Assembly (NCBI RefSeq): GCF_030445035.2
Contig: NC_080683.1
Span: forward strand, 118,529,225 to 118,593,224
Reading direction: 5' to 3'
Length of the DNA: 64,000 nucleotides
Source: Dasypus novemcinctus
Taxonomy: Eukaryota > Chordata > Mammalia > Cingulata > Dasypodidae
The notes under the pieces are model-generated. The model was not told the origin of the DNA. It saw nothing but the letters and a program-made list of their open reading frames with translations, and ran no database searches. The position numbers and the translations under genes are program-made. Of this stretch, positions 23,344 to 33,990 are shown one piece after another (within the stretch, counting starts at the first letter, position 1; each line of letters starts with the position of its first letter).

Positions 23344-26300
23344 ATTTTTTAACAAATCAATTTTATTGATACATATTAATAAAGCATACAATCCATCCAA
23401 AGTATACAATCAATGGTATTTGGTATAATTACATCATTGTCCATTCATCACCTCAATCATCATTAAAGCATTATATTACTTCCATAATCATACTACCAAA
23501 AAAGAAAATAACAAACTCACTAACAGAAAAATTCTTCACCCCTCAAGCTCTCTATGCTTCCTCTGCTGTACATAGCTGCTATTTCTGGCCATTCTTGCAC
23601 AATTACTTATTTATTAATTAAGTAGTTTTACTGAGATATATTCATATACCATACAACCTATCCAAACTATATAATCAATGGCTTTTAGTACAATCACAAT
23701 GTTGTGCATTCATCACCACAAAAAATTTTAGAACAATTACTCCAAAAAGAAAAACTCCACACCCCTTAGCAGTCCTTCCCCAGCCCCACATAACCACTAC
23801 TCTAACTTCATTTTTATAAATTGATTTATATTTACATTTTATACAAATGGAATCATACAATATATAGTACTTTGTGTCTTGTTTCTTTCACTTAGCATAA
23901 GGTGTTTTTGTCTGATATTATTAACATCTTGAAGTGTTAACATACATTTGTTCAATTTTAAAGAAAACAGTCTTACCTATGCAATCTTACCCACATTCAT
24001 ATTTCACATGTGATTTTATTATACTATACAGTTCCATTTTATATTTTTGATCTTTCTGTTCATACCCACATAACTGTACTGCTATTTACATACATTATCT
24101 TGGGCTTTCACCTTTTCTATTCATTTCCAAAGATTAACATATACAATTTTTACCAATTCTGCACAATTAACCCTCAGTTTTTCATTCTCAAACCTCATGC
24201 TATTTTCTAGTGACCCATATTCAAGTGGTTAACTCCATGGGATCACACAATATATTTAGCTCTTAGAAATGCAGTCAGTCATATAGTATTTTTCGTTTTT
24301 TATCTGGCTTGCTTCACTCAACATAATGTCCTCCAGGTTCATCCATGTTGTCATATGCTTTACGACTTCATTTCTTCTTATAGCTACATAATATTCCATC
24401 GTGTGCATACTCCACAATTTGTTTACCTATTCATTGGTTGATGGACACCTGAGTCGTTTCCATCTTTTGGCAATCATGAATAATGCCACTATGACCATTG
24501 GTGTGGAGATGTCAGTTCGTGTCACTGCTCTCACTTCTTCTGAGTATATATTTAGCAATGGTTTTACCAGGTCACATGGAAAGTCTATATTCAAGTTCCT
24601 TAGGAACTACCAAACAGTCCTCCATAGTGGTTGTACCATTCTACATTCCCATGAACAGTGAATAAGTGTTTCTATGTCTCTACATCCTCTCAAGCACTTG
24701 AAGTTCTCTGTCTTTTAAATAGTGGCCATTCTAACAGGTGTGAAATGATATCTCATTTTAGTTTTGATTTGCATTTCTCTAATTGCTAGTGACATTGAGT
24801 GTTTTTTTTTTATTTGCATTACTTTGGACAAATGTCTATTCAAACCTTTTGCCTATTTTTTAATCAGGTAATGTGTCTTTTTATTGTTGAGTTGTAGCAT
24901 CTCCCTATATACCATGGATATTAAAAGCTTATCAGATATGTTATTTCAAAATATTTTCTCCCATTGAGTTAGCTACCTTTTCACCCTTTTGACAAAGTAC
25001 TTTGATGTGCAAAAGTGTTTAATTTTGAGGTGGTCCCATTTATCTATTTTTCCTTTTGTTGCTTGTGCTTTGGGTGTAAGGTCCAAGAAACAACCACCTA
25101 CCACAAGATCTTACAATGTTTCCCTACATTTTCTTCTAGTACTTTTATGGTCCTGGATTTTACGTTTAGATCTTTGACCCATTTTGAGTTGATTTTTGTA
25201 TAGGAAGTGAGATAGGGATCCTCTTTCACTTTTTTGGTTATGGTTTCATAATGGTAATCCCAGCACCGTTTTTTTTTTTTTTTAAGAAATCTTTTTTTTT
25301 GAAGATTTATTTATTTATTTACTTATCTCCCCTCCACCCCCCACCCCGGTTGTCTGTTCTTTGTGTCTGTTTGCTGCAATCTTCTTTGTCCGCTTCTGTT
25401 GTCAGCGGCATGGGAATCTGTGTTTCTTTTTGTTGCATCAGCTCTCTGTGTGTGCGGCACCATTCCTGGGCAGGCTGCACTTTCTTTCGTGCTGGGCGCC
25501 TCTCCTTATGGGGCGCACTCCTTGCACATGGGGCTCCCCTATGCGGGAGACACCCCTGAGTGGCAGGGCACTCCTTGCGTGCATCAGCACTGTGCATGGG
25601 CCAGCTCCACACAGGTCAAGGAGGCCCGGGGTTTGAACTATGGACCTCCCATGCGGTAGATGGATTCCCTAACCACTGGGCCAAGTCCGCCGCCCCCAGC
25701 ACCATTTGTTGAAGAGAATGGTTTTTCCTCTGAACATGGATTTGGTAGGTTTGCCGAAAATCAGTTGGCCATAGAGGTGAGGGTTTATTTCTGGATTCTC
25801 AATTTTATTCGATATGTCTATCTTTATGCCAATACCATGCTGTTTTGACCACTGTAGCTTTATAATATACTTCAAATTTAGGCAGTGAAATTCCTCCCAC
25901 ATCTCTATTCTTTTTTAGAATGCTTTTGGCTATTTGGGTGCCCTTTCCCTTCCAAGTGAATTTGGTAATTGCCTTTTCTATTTCTGTAAAGTAGGTTGTT
26001 GGAATTTTGATTGGTATTGCATTGAATCCATAAATCAGTTTGGGTAAGGTTGACATCTTCATGATATTTGGTCTTCAAATCCATGAACACGGAATGTCTT
26101 TCCATTTGTTTAGGTCTTTTAAAAAATTTTTCTTTTAGCATTGTTTTGTAATTTTCTTTATATAGGTCCTGAACTTCTTTGGTTAAATTGATTCCTAGGT
26201 AATTGAGTTTTTGTAGCTATTATAAATGGAATCCTGCCCTTCCCCCCCCCACACACACACACTGATTTCATCTTCAGATTGTTCAGTACTAGGGTACAGA

Positions 26301-27959
26301 AACATTACTGATTTTTATGTGTTGATCTTGTATCCTGCAACTTTCCTGAATTCTTTTATTTGCTCAAATAGCTTTGTTGTAGACATTTTAGAATTTTTAA
26401 AATATTGGATCATGTCACCCACAAATAATGAGAGTTTTATTTCTTTTCCTAATTGGATGCCTTTTCTATTTTTTTTCTTGTCTAATTGTTCTAGCTGGAA
26501 CTTCTAGCACACTGGTGAATAACAATGCTGACCGTGGGCATGCTTGTCTTGTTCCTGATCTTAGAGGGAAAGCTTTCAACAGTTTCCCATTGGCTGTGGG
26601 TTTTTCAGATATGCCTTTTATAAAATTGAGGAATTTTCCTTCCATTGCTATCTTTCAAAGTGCTTTTATCCAGAAAGGATGCTGGATTTTGTTGAATGCC
26701 TTTTCTGCATCAGTCGAGATGATCATGTGGGGTTTTTCCCCCCTAAATCTGTTGATGTGGTATATTATATTAATTGATGTCTGTTTATCCCGTCACTTTG
26801 CCAGAGTTTGCCTCACGTATTTTGGGCCTCCCTGTTTAGATGCTTAGATATTTACGACTGTTATTTCTTCATGGTTGATTGTCCCTGCCATTAATATATA
26901 GTAATCTTCTGAACCTCTTATAAGTTTTTTGCATTAAAGTCTGTTTTGTCCAATGTTAGAATAGCTACCCCTGCTTTTGCTTGATTACTGTTTATGTAGA
27001 GTATCTTTTCCCAACCTTTCCCTTTCAGCTGGTTTGTACACCTGCATCTAAGTTGAGACTCTTGTAAGCAGCATATGGATGGCTCATGCCTTTTTATCCA
27101 TTCTGTCATCCTATATGTTTTGATAGGGGAGTTTAATCTATTCAAATGATATTACTGTAAATACATGATTTACTTCCACCAGTTTATTATTTGGTTTTCA
27201 CATTCATATATTATTTTCATCTGTCTTTTCACTCTTTTGTTATCCTTTCTGCTATTCTTTCTTTTATACTTTCCGCCACGCCTCTCTCTCCTGTCTTTTT
27301 CATTCAGGCTTTAAGGCTTCCTTTAATATTTCCTGCAAAGGTAGTTTCTTTTTTATGAACTCTCTTAGTTTCTGTTTGTTTGTAAATATTTTGGACTCAC
27401 CTTCAGGTTTGAAGGACAGTATTGCAGAATAAAGAATTCTCAGCTGGTAGTTTTTCTCTTTCAGTGTCCTAATTGAATCATACCACTGTCTTCTCACCTC
27501 CATTGTTTCTGATGAGAAATCCACACTAAGTCTTATTGGGCACCCCTTTTATGTGATGATTTGCTTCTCCCTTGCTGCTCTGAGAATTTTCTCTGGATCT
27601 TTGATGTTTGATTATGAGTAGTATGTGTCTTGGAGTAGGTCTAGCTGTATTTATTTTGATGGGTTATGCTGAGCTACTTGGACATGTAAGTTCATTTCTT
27701 TTTGTGAGAGTTTGTAAATTTTCAGCTATTATTTCCTTAAATACCTTTTTTGCCCTTTTACCCTTTTCTTCTTCTTCTGTTCCTCCCATGACACATATGC
27801 TATTGTGTTTCATATTATCATTAACTCACTGAGCCCCTGCTCATTTTTTTCCATTTTTAAAAATCTCTCTGTATTTTTATCTTTTCAATTTCAGCTGTTC
27901 TATCTTCTGTATCACTTATTCTTTCTTCTATCATTTTGAGTTTGCTGTTGTAGGTCTCC
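23344..27959 (-). mobile_element. LINE-1 unit A: truncated in ORF1, ORF2 with internal deletion, complete 3' end
   Basis: It starts in the ORF1 coiled-coil region (27,959). The ORF1 C-terminal domain is readable at 27,524-27,300 (SMEVRRQW-like motif, then KQKLREFIKKKLPLQEILKE) and the endonuclease N-terminal part at 27,145-26,918 (SICCLQESQL, KAGVAIL). Near 26,850 it jumps to the reverse transcriptase region. The ORF2 C-terminal region and a 3' UTR with repeated segments (23,344-23,600 and about 23,600-23,800 resemble one another) complete it. Confidence 0.8.
25271..25694 (-). mobile_element. DAS SINE, long subfamily, in LINE-1 unit A
   Basis: Antisense long-type copy. Target duplication CCCAGCACCGTTT (near 25,259-25,271) versus CCCAGCACCATTT (25,695-25,707). 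Two T-runs on the left mark its A-tail. Confidence 0.93.
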
Positions 27960-28170
27960 TTTTTTTATCCTACATTTTGGGGTATTTCCCCCCAACGCAT
28001 CCTATTGTTATTTTTATATTATTTATACATGAACATACATAAACAATAAATGTGCACTTTTGTGAGACGTTTGTTACATATTATGAAAGAATATTGTCAA
28101 AATCTTACTAACTATAGTCTATATCTTACATTTGGTGTATTTTCCCCCCTAACCCACCCTATTATTATTA

Positions 28171-28526
28171 TTATTATTTTAAAGATTTATTTATTTATTT
28201 AATTCCCTCCCTTCCCGGTTGTCTGTTCTCTGTGTCTTGTTTCTTTGTCCACTCCTGTTGTCATCAGCGGCACGGGAAGTGTGGGCAGCGCCATTCCTGG
28301 GCAGGCTGCACTTTCTTTTGCGCTAGGCAGCTCTCCTTCCAGGCACACTCCTTGTGCATGGGGCTCCCCTACGCAGGGGACACCCCTGCATGGCACAGCA
28401 CTCCTTGTGCGCATCAGCACTGCGCATGGGCCAGCTCCACATGGGTCAAGGAGGCCCGAGGTTTGGACCGCGGACCTCGCATGTGGTAGATGGACACCCT
28501 AACCACTGGGCCAAGTCTGTTTCCTG
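28171..28526 (-). mobile_element. DAS SINE, long subfamily, in LINE-1 unit B 3' UTR
   Basis: Antisense copy with AAAGATTTATTTATTTATTT at the left and ACTGGGCCAAGTCTG head at the right. Target duplication CCTATTATTATT at 28,158-28,170 and 28,527-28,538. Confidence 0.93.
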
Positions 28527-29640
28527 CCTATTATTATTTGTAAAATATATTTTTATTACAAAAGTTATGAATTTACAAAACAGCCGTGCACATGTGCAGA
28601 GTTCCCATACAATAGCCCTCTATCAACATACCACACCATGATGGAACATTTGTAATAGATTATCAGATAATATCATCAGACTATTACCATTAACCTTGAT
28701 CCACAGTGTATATTTAGTATACTTTTTGCATAACACCCATTATCAACACAGTACATCTTTGGCATAGATGCATGAATATTACAGTATTGCTGTTAACCAC
28801 AGTCCACAGGTCACTCCAGTTGTAGTTTTCCCATGCTTCTCCACATTCCCACCATCCTGCAATAGTGATGTACATCTGCTCTAGCTCACAAAGGACACTC
28901 TTGCATGTGTACCATCAACCACAATTCTCATCCATCCCTGGGTTTACTGTGTTATTCAGTCCTCAGATTATTCTCTAGTTCTCTTTCAATTAACACTTAG
29001 CTCCCTAGACTATCCTTTCCAGTCGCATTCCCATTTATAAACTTGTTATTCAATATAATTTGTTTCCATCAACTCTATACATTTCTACATTTTTACAGTA
29101 AAGTTAATTAAAACTTCTACATTCATTAAATATCAATAGTCTATATCAGTCCTCCTCTTATTTCCTTTAAGAATACACCACCTACCACTAGGTTTAAAGA
29201 TGTTTTCCTACATTTTCTTCTGGACGCTTTATGGTTCTTGCTTTTACAATTTAGGTTTTTGATCCATTTTGAGTTTATTTTAGTATAAGATATATATGAG
29301 ATAGGGGTCCTCTTTCTTTCTTTTGGCTGTGGATATCCAGTTCTCCCAGCACCATTTGTTGAATAGACTATTCTGCCCAATGTGGGCAGACCCACACATA
29401 GATGTGAGGGTCTGTTTCTGAACCATCAGTTTGGTTCCATGGGTCTATGTGCCTATCTTTACACCAGTACTATGCTATTTTTTATGATTGTAACTATGTA
29501 ATATGATTTAAAGTCCAGAAGTGAGAGTCCTTCAACTTTGCTTTGCCTTTTTAAGATGTTTCTGGATATTTGGGAGCTCTTACCTTTCCAAATAAATTTG
29601 ATAATCATGTTTTCCATTTATTTAAAAAATGCTGGTGGAA

Positions 29641-30090
29641 TTTTTTTTCTTCCTCTCCCCTTCCCCCACCCTGCTGTTTTTGCTGTCTGTGTCCATTCAC
29701 TGTGTGATCTTCTGTATCACACTCATGCAGGCACTTGGCTTGCCATGCAGGCACTCAGCTTACCACATGGGCTCACACGCAGGCACTTGGCTCACTGTGT
29801 GGGCACTCAGCTCACCACATGGGCACCCTCATGGGCACTTAACTCACTGTGTGGGCACTCGGCTTGCCACACAGGCACACACACAGGCACTTGCTTTGCC
29901 ACAGGGACACTTGGCTCACCGCAAGGACACTCAGCTCACTGCACGGGCTCTTGGCTCACCATGCAGGCACTGGCTTGCCACACAGTCATGCTTTCTCTTC
30001 TTCTTTTTCACCAGGAGGCCCCAGGGATTGAACCCAAGTCCTCTTATATGGTAGGCAGAGACCCTATCACCTGAGCCACATCTGCTTCCC
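29641..30090 (-). mobile_element. DAS SINE with an expanded internal tandem repeat
   Basis: Antisense copy with head at the right (TGAGCCACATCTGCTTCCC). Target duplication GCTGGTGGAAT at 29,631-29,641 and 30,091-30,101. Between about 29,720 and 29,990 there are at least ten degenerate units of roughly 20-30 bases built on 'ggcacttggctcacc' and 'gggcactcagctcacc'. Confidence 0.9.
29720..29990 (-). repeat. Minisatellite inside the SINE
   Basis: Tandem units around GGCACTTGGCTCACC(A/G)C with CATGCAGG, CACATGGG or TGTGTGGG spacers. Related but shorter arrays occur in the SINEs at 4,740-4,868 and 13,890-13,960. Confidence 0.85.
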
Positions 30091-33000
30091 GCTGGTGGAA
30101 TCTTTATTGGGATTGCACTGAATTTGTATATCAGTTTGAGTAGAATTGACATCTTACTATTTAGTCTTCCAATCTGTGAGCATGGAATGTTCTTCCAATT
30201 GATTAGGTCTTTATATCTTTTAACAATGCATTGTAGTTTTCTGAATGCAAGTGCTTTACCTCATTGGTTAAGTTTATTCCCAAATATTTGATTCTTTCAG
30301 TTGCTAATGTAAATAGAATTTTTTCCCCTGACTCCCTCTTAGATTGCACGTTACTAGTGTCTTTGTTGTTGCTGTTGGTGTTATTTATTTATTCTTTTCT
30401 TACTTGTTCTTTAAGCCTATTTCATCTGATATAACTATAGCTACTCCTCTGGCCTTTTTTTTTTTTTTTTTTTTTGGTTACTGAATGAGTGGAATATCTT
30501 TTTCCAGCCTTTCACTTTCAATCTATTGGTATCCTTGGGTCTAGAGTGAGTCTTTTGCAGAAAGCATATAGGTGGCTCATATTTTCTTATCCATTCTGCC
30601 AGTCTGTGCCTTTTGATTGGGGATTTTAATCCATTAACATTTTGTGTTGTTGCTGCAAAGGTAGTTCTTATTTCACCTATTTTGACCTTTGGATTTTATC
30701 TATCATATTTCATTTTCACCACTCTTTTGAGACTTTTTTTTCTTTCTTTTACTGATATAATCTGTATTTCTAGACTCTCTACAAGCCTCTCCTGTCTGTC
30801 TTTTCTTTTCAGACTGTAGCACACCCTTTAGTATTTCCTGCAAAGCCAGTCTCTTGGTTACAAACTTTCTCAGTTTCTGTTTATCTGTGAATATTCTCAA
30901 CTCTCCCTCATTTTTGAAAGACAACCTTGCTGGATATTAGATTCTTGACTGGAAGCTTTTCTCTTGTAGTATCTTAAATATATCACACAGTTGTCTTCTT
31001 GCTTCCATGATTTCTGATGAGAAATTGGTACTTAATTTTATTGGGTATCCTTTATATGTTATGCATTGCTTTTCTCTTGCTACTCTTAGAATTCTCTTTG
31101 TCTTTGGCATTTAACATTCTGATTAGTATGTTTCTTGGAGTTGGTCTATTCAGATTTATTTGAAAGGAAGTACACTTTGCTTCTTGGATACAGATATCTA
31201 TGTCCTTCAATAGCATTGGGAAGTTTTCTACCATTAGTTTTTCAAATATTCCTTTTGACCCTTTTCCCTTCTTTTCTCCTTCTGGGACACCGATGACATA
31301 CGTTTGCACATCCCTGAGAACTTGTTCAATTTTTTCCATTCTTTTCTTCATCTGTTCTTTAGTATGTTTGCTTTTGGAAGCCATTTATTCAAACTCACCA
31401 ATCCTTTCTTCTGCCTCCTCAAATCTACTCTTACATGATTCCAGTGTATTTTCAATTTCATTTATTGTACCTTTCATTCCCATAAGATCTGCTATTTTTC
31501 TATGTATGCTTTCAAATTCTTCTTTGTGCTCATTCAATGTCCTCTTAATATACTTAATCTCTTTAGCTATCTCAATGAATTTATTAAAGAGATTTGTTTG
31601 AACATCTATGATTAGTTGTCTCAACTCCCTTATGTCATTTTGAGGATTATCTTGTTCCTTTGACTGGGCCATATTTTCCTGTTTCTTGGTATGGATTGTA
31701 ATTTTTTGTTGGTGTCTTGTCATCTGGCATCCTAGATGTATTTAATCTGGGTGCAGTTTCTCTTTGTAGTTTATGACTTCCTTGCCCTTTCTCCCTTGCT
31801 TGTTATGCAGTAGGAGCCAAGGATGTAGTTGGTGCTATACTCTGTGGAGGCTCAAGTCACTCACATTGCCCCTGGGACCAATGAAACTTCTCCTACCTTT
31901 CTCCTTTGCCAGGAGTAGGGACAGAGTCACAGCTCTGTATACTAATCCAGAGACTGATAAAGCTACATGTCCCTTCCTCCCCTGCCTGGGGTGGGAATGG
32001 AGCTACAGATGTGGGCAGCAATCTGTGCTGTGTGGGTCCAAAATGACTGCAGTTGCCCCAGTAGACTTCTGATTTTTTAGTCTGTGCCAGCTGAATGTAC
32101 CTGCAGTTACCTGGAGAGGCTGGTGCAGGGCCTGCCTGTTTCCTTCCTGCCAGGGGTGTGGCTGAAGTCTAGGCTAGGGCTGCAGGTCAATCTGAATGGA
32201 AAGAACTGGTCTCTACCATCACCGTGATTTTTGGTCAGCCCAGCTTCCCCTCATGCTGGGGGTGGAGTCAAAATGGCAGCCACTATCCTCTTTCCAACTT
32301 GGACAGGCTCATGTTTCAGTTCTTCTCAGGGTTATACTTTGGCCAGTGAAATTTAATCAGTAGCTGAAGTTGGTGGCCAACCATCTCTTCCTCCTGGGTT
32401 TTTGGGAAATGGAGCTTCTAATTCCAGCCACAGAATAGCTCCTAAGGCAGCTTGTGTCACCAGAGTACCATGATCACCAGCCTCTGTCTTCCATTTTCTT
32501 AGTATGGCTTTCTTTGCTGATGTCTAGGTATCTTATTAGGATGGTGAGGTTACTCAGATGCTCAATTTTTCTTTTTTGTAGGGATTTAGTGGCAGGAGGC
32601 TGTGTGTTACTGCTGTTCTTTGATTCTTGGTCCAAACTGTTCTGGGTCTTTAGGATTGTCCCTGTTAATTGCTCAAAACTGGGCTCTGGATCCAGTAATG
32701 GGTGGCAGACCCACTTCTTAGTGCTTTGGAGAGGAAGGCTGTAAAGGTGGGAAAAAGCCTGTCTTACTTATTTACTTTTAATTTCCTCACATGCACATTC
32801 TGTGTATTCCAGCAGATGGTACTCCTTGTTGGCCCTCTAAATTCAAAGACTGGTTGGAGTGAGTTTGCTGCAAGACAGACCAGATCTAGGTGATAGAGCT
32901 TCCTGCCTGGAGGCTAAGAGCCTCGTAATTTGAACTCTCTTGGAGGCAATTCATCAAATTTTGTTGGCAGCCGTCTCCCTTTTCCTGGGTTGAAAATAAT

Positions 33001-33599
33001 TCCACCCACCTCTGTGCCCTCAACAACCAGTCCTGGTCAGTAGAGAGGGAGACTGAGAGGGTGGGAGCTCTTTATTCTGGTGCTGGCTCCCAAGGCAAAC
33101 GATAGAGTGGTCCTTCCCAGCCTGGAAGGGCTCCTGGGGCACAGCAGACCAAAATTGTGGACCAAAAGCTGAGTCAGCCTTAGGCTGTGTCCCTCTCTCT
33201 CCCCTTTCCTGGGGAGGTGGATGCCTGGAGCCCCCTTTGTCTGTAGCCGCCCTCCCCGAGGCCTGAGAAGTCAGAAGTGTCTACAAGGTAGCAGTAGCAG
33301 CTGTGGCTTTTAACTCATGGTTTTGCCATTGGATTCCTGTCCTTTGTCCCTCTCTCTTCTGGGCAGTGTCCAGCCTTCCCCTGGTGTCCGAAACCCTAGA
33401 AGATTTTTTTCAAGGCCATTTCCACCTGTCCTCTAGCTATTTTTTCTGGGAGAAAAGAGAGTCCACGTCTTTCTAGTCTGCCATCTTCCCGGAAGTGTGG
33501 ATTGCACTTTGAGAGCAGCTGGCTTAGAGAGCAAACTGCCGCTTCTCTAGGAAAGCAAGGGCCCTGGACCCATACCCCTCCCCTCCCCCACTCCCCATG

Positions 33600-33990
33600 T
33601 ATCTTATTCTCCTAGGGCTGCTGTGACAAAGAGCCATAAGCTGGAGGGCTTAAGCCAACAGTCATGAATTTCCTAACAGTTCCAGAGGCCAGAAGTCTAA
33701 AATCAAGGCCAGCAGAGCCAGACTCCCTCTCGGGGGAGGCTCCTTCTTGCTTTGCCTAGCATCTGGCAGCTCCAGAAGTTCCCTCAGCTTGTAGCAGCCT
33801 CCATCTGCACATGCCTTCTCTCGGGGTGCCCTGTCTTATAAGCTCACCGCTCCTCTCCCATCAGGACCCACCCTCAGCCTGCGTGGCCTCGTTTTACCCA
33901 ATCACCTCTTCAAAGGCCCTATTTCCAAATAAGGGCAGGGGGTTAGGACTCAAACGTGTCTTTTGGGGGGACGTGACTCAACCCGTAACT
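33600..33990 (-). repeat. MaLR LTR (MLT1/MST-like), antisense
   Basis: Pattern CTAGGGCTGCTGTGACAAAG, 'gttccagaggccagaagtctaaaatcaaggcc', 'cttataagctcacc', 'aggccctatttccaaataagg', 'cgtgactcaacccgtaac', the widespread mammalian MaLR layout. Confidence 0.8.

Larger units (their letters stand above)
23344..33494 (-). mobile_element. Antisense LINE-1 composite with a single 15-bp target duplication
   Basis: GTGTGGATTGCACTT occurs at 23,329-23,343 and again at 33,495-33,509, bounding the whole block. The 5' end at 33,494 reads TTCCGGGAAGATGGCAGACT on the minus strand, a classical LINE-1 start. The 3' end has a poly-A signal and an A-rich tail. Inside lie two LINE-1 units in the same orientation, 33,494-27,960 and 27,959-23,344, plus three DAS SINEs. 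All coding frames are broken. Confidence 0.9.
27960..33494 (-). mobile_element. LINE-1 unit B: 5' UTR, ORF1, ORF2 with large deletion, 3' UTR
   Basis: The 5' UTR is about 1.77 kb (33,494-31,724). ORF1 begins with ATG at 31,723 and its coiled-coil frame runs to a stop at 31,385; it resumes at 31,384-31,052 and 30,924-30,703. Endonuclease-like ORF2 sequence (about 30,650-30,415) contains a 21-base A run on the sense strand. It then joins sequence from the end of the reverse transcriptase region (about 30,400), so most of the RT is missing. The ORF2 C-terminus and a long 3' UTR follow, ending in a short A-tail (T7 on the + strand) at 27,960-27,966. Confidence 0.8.

Noticed and set aside
29720-29990. 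Possible CRISPR-like array
   Set aside because: Units are degenerate with no constant repeat/unique spacer alternation, in a vertebrate SINE; it is a minisatellite.
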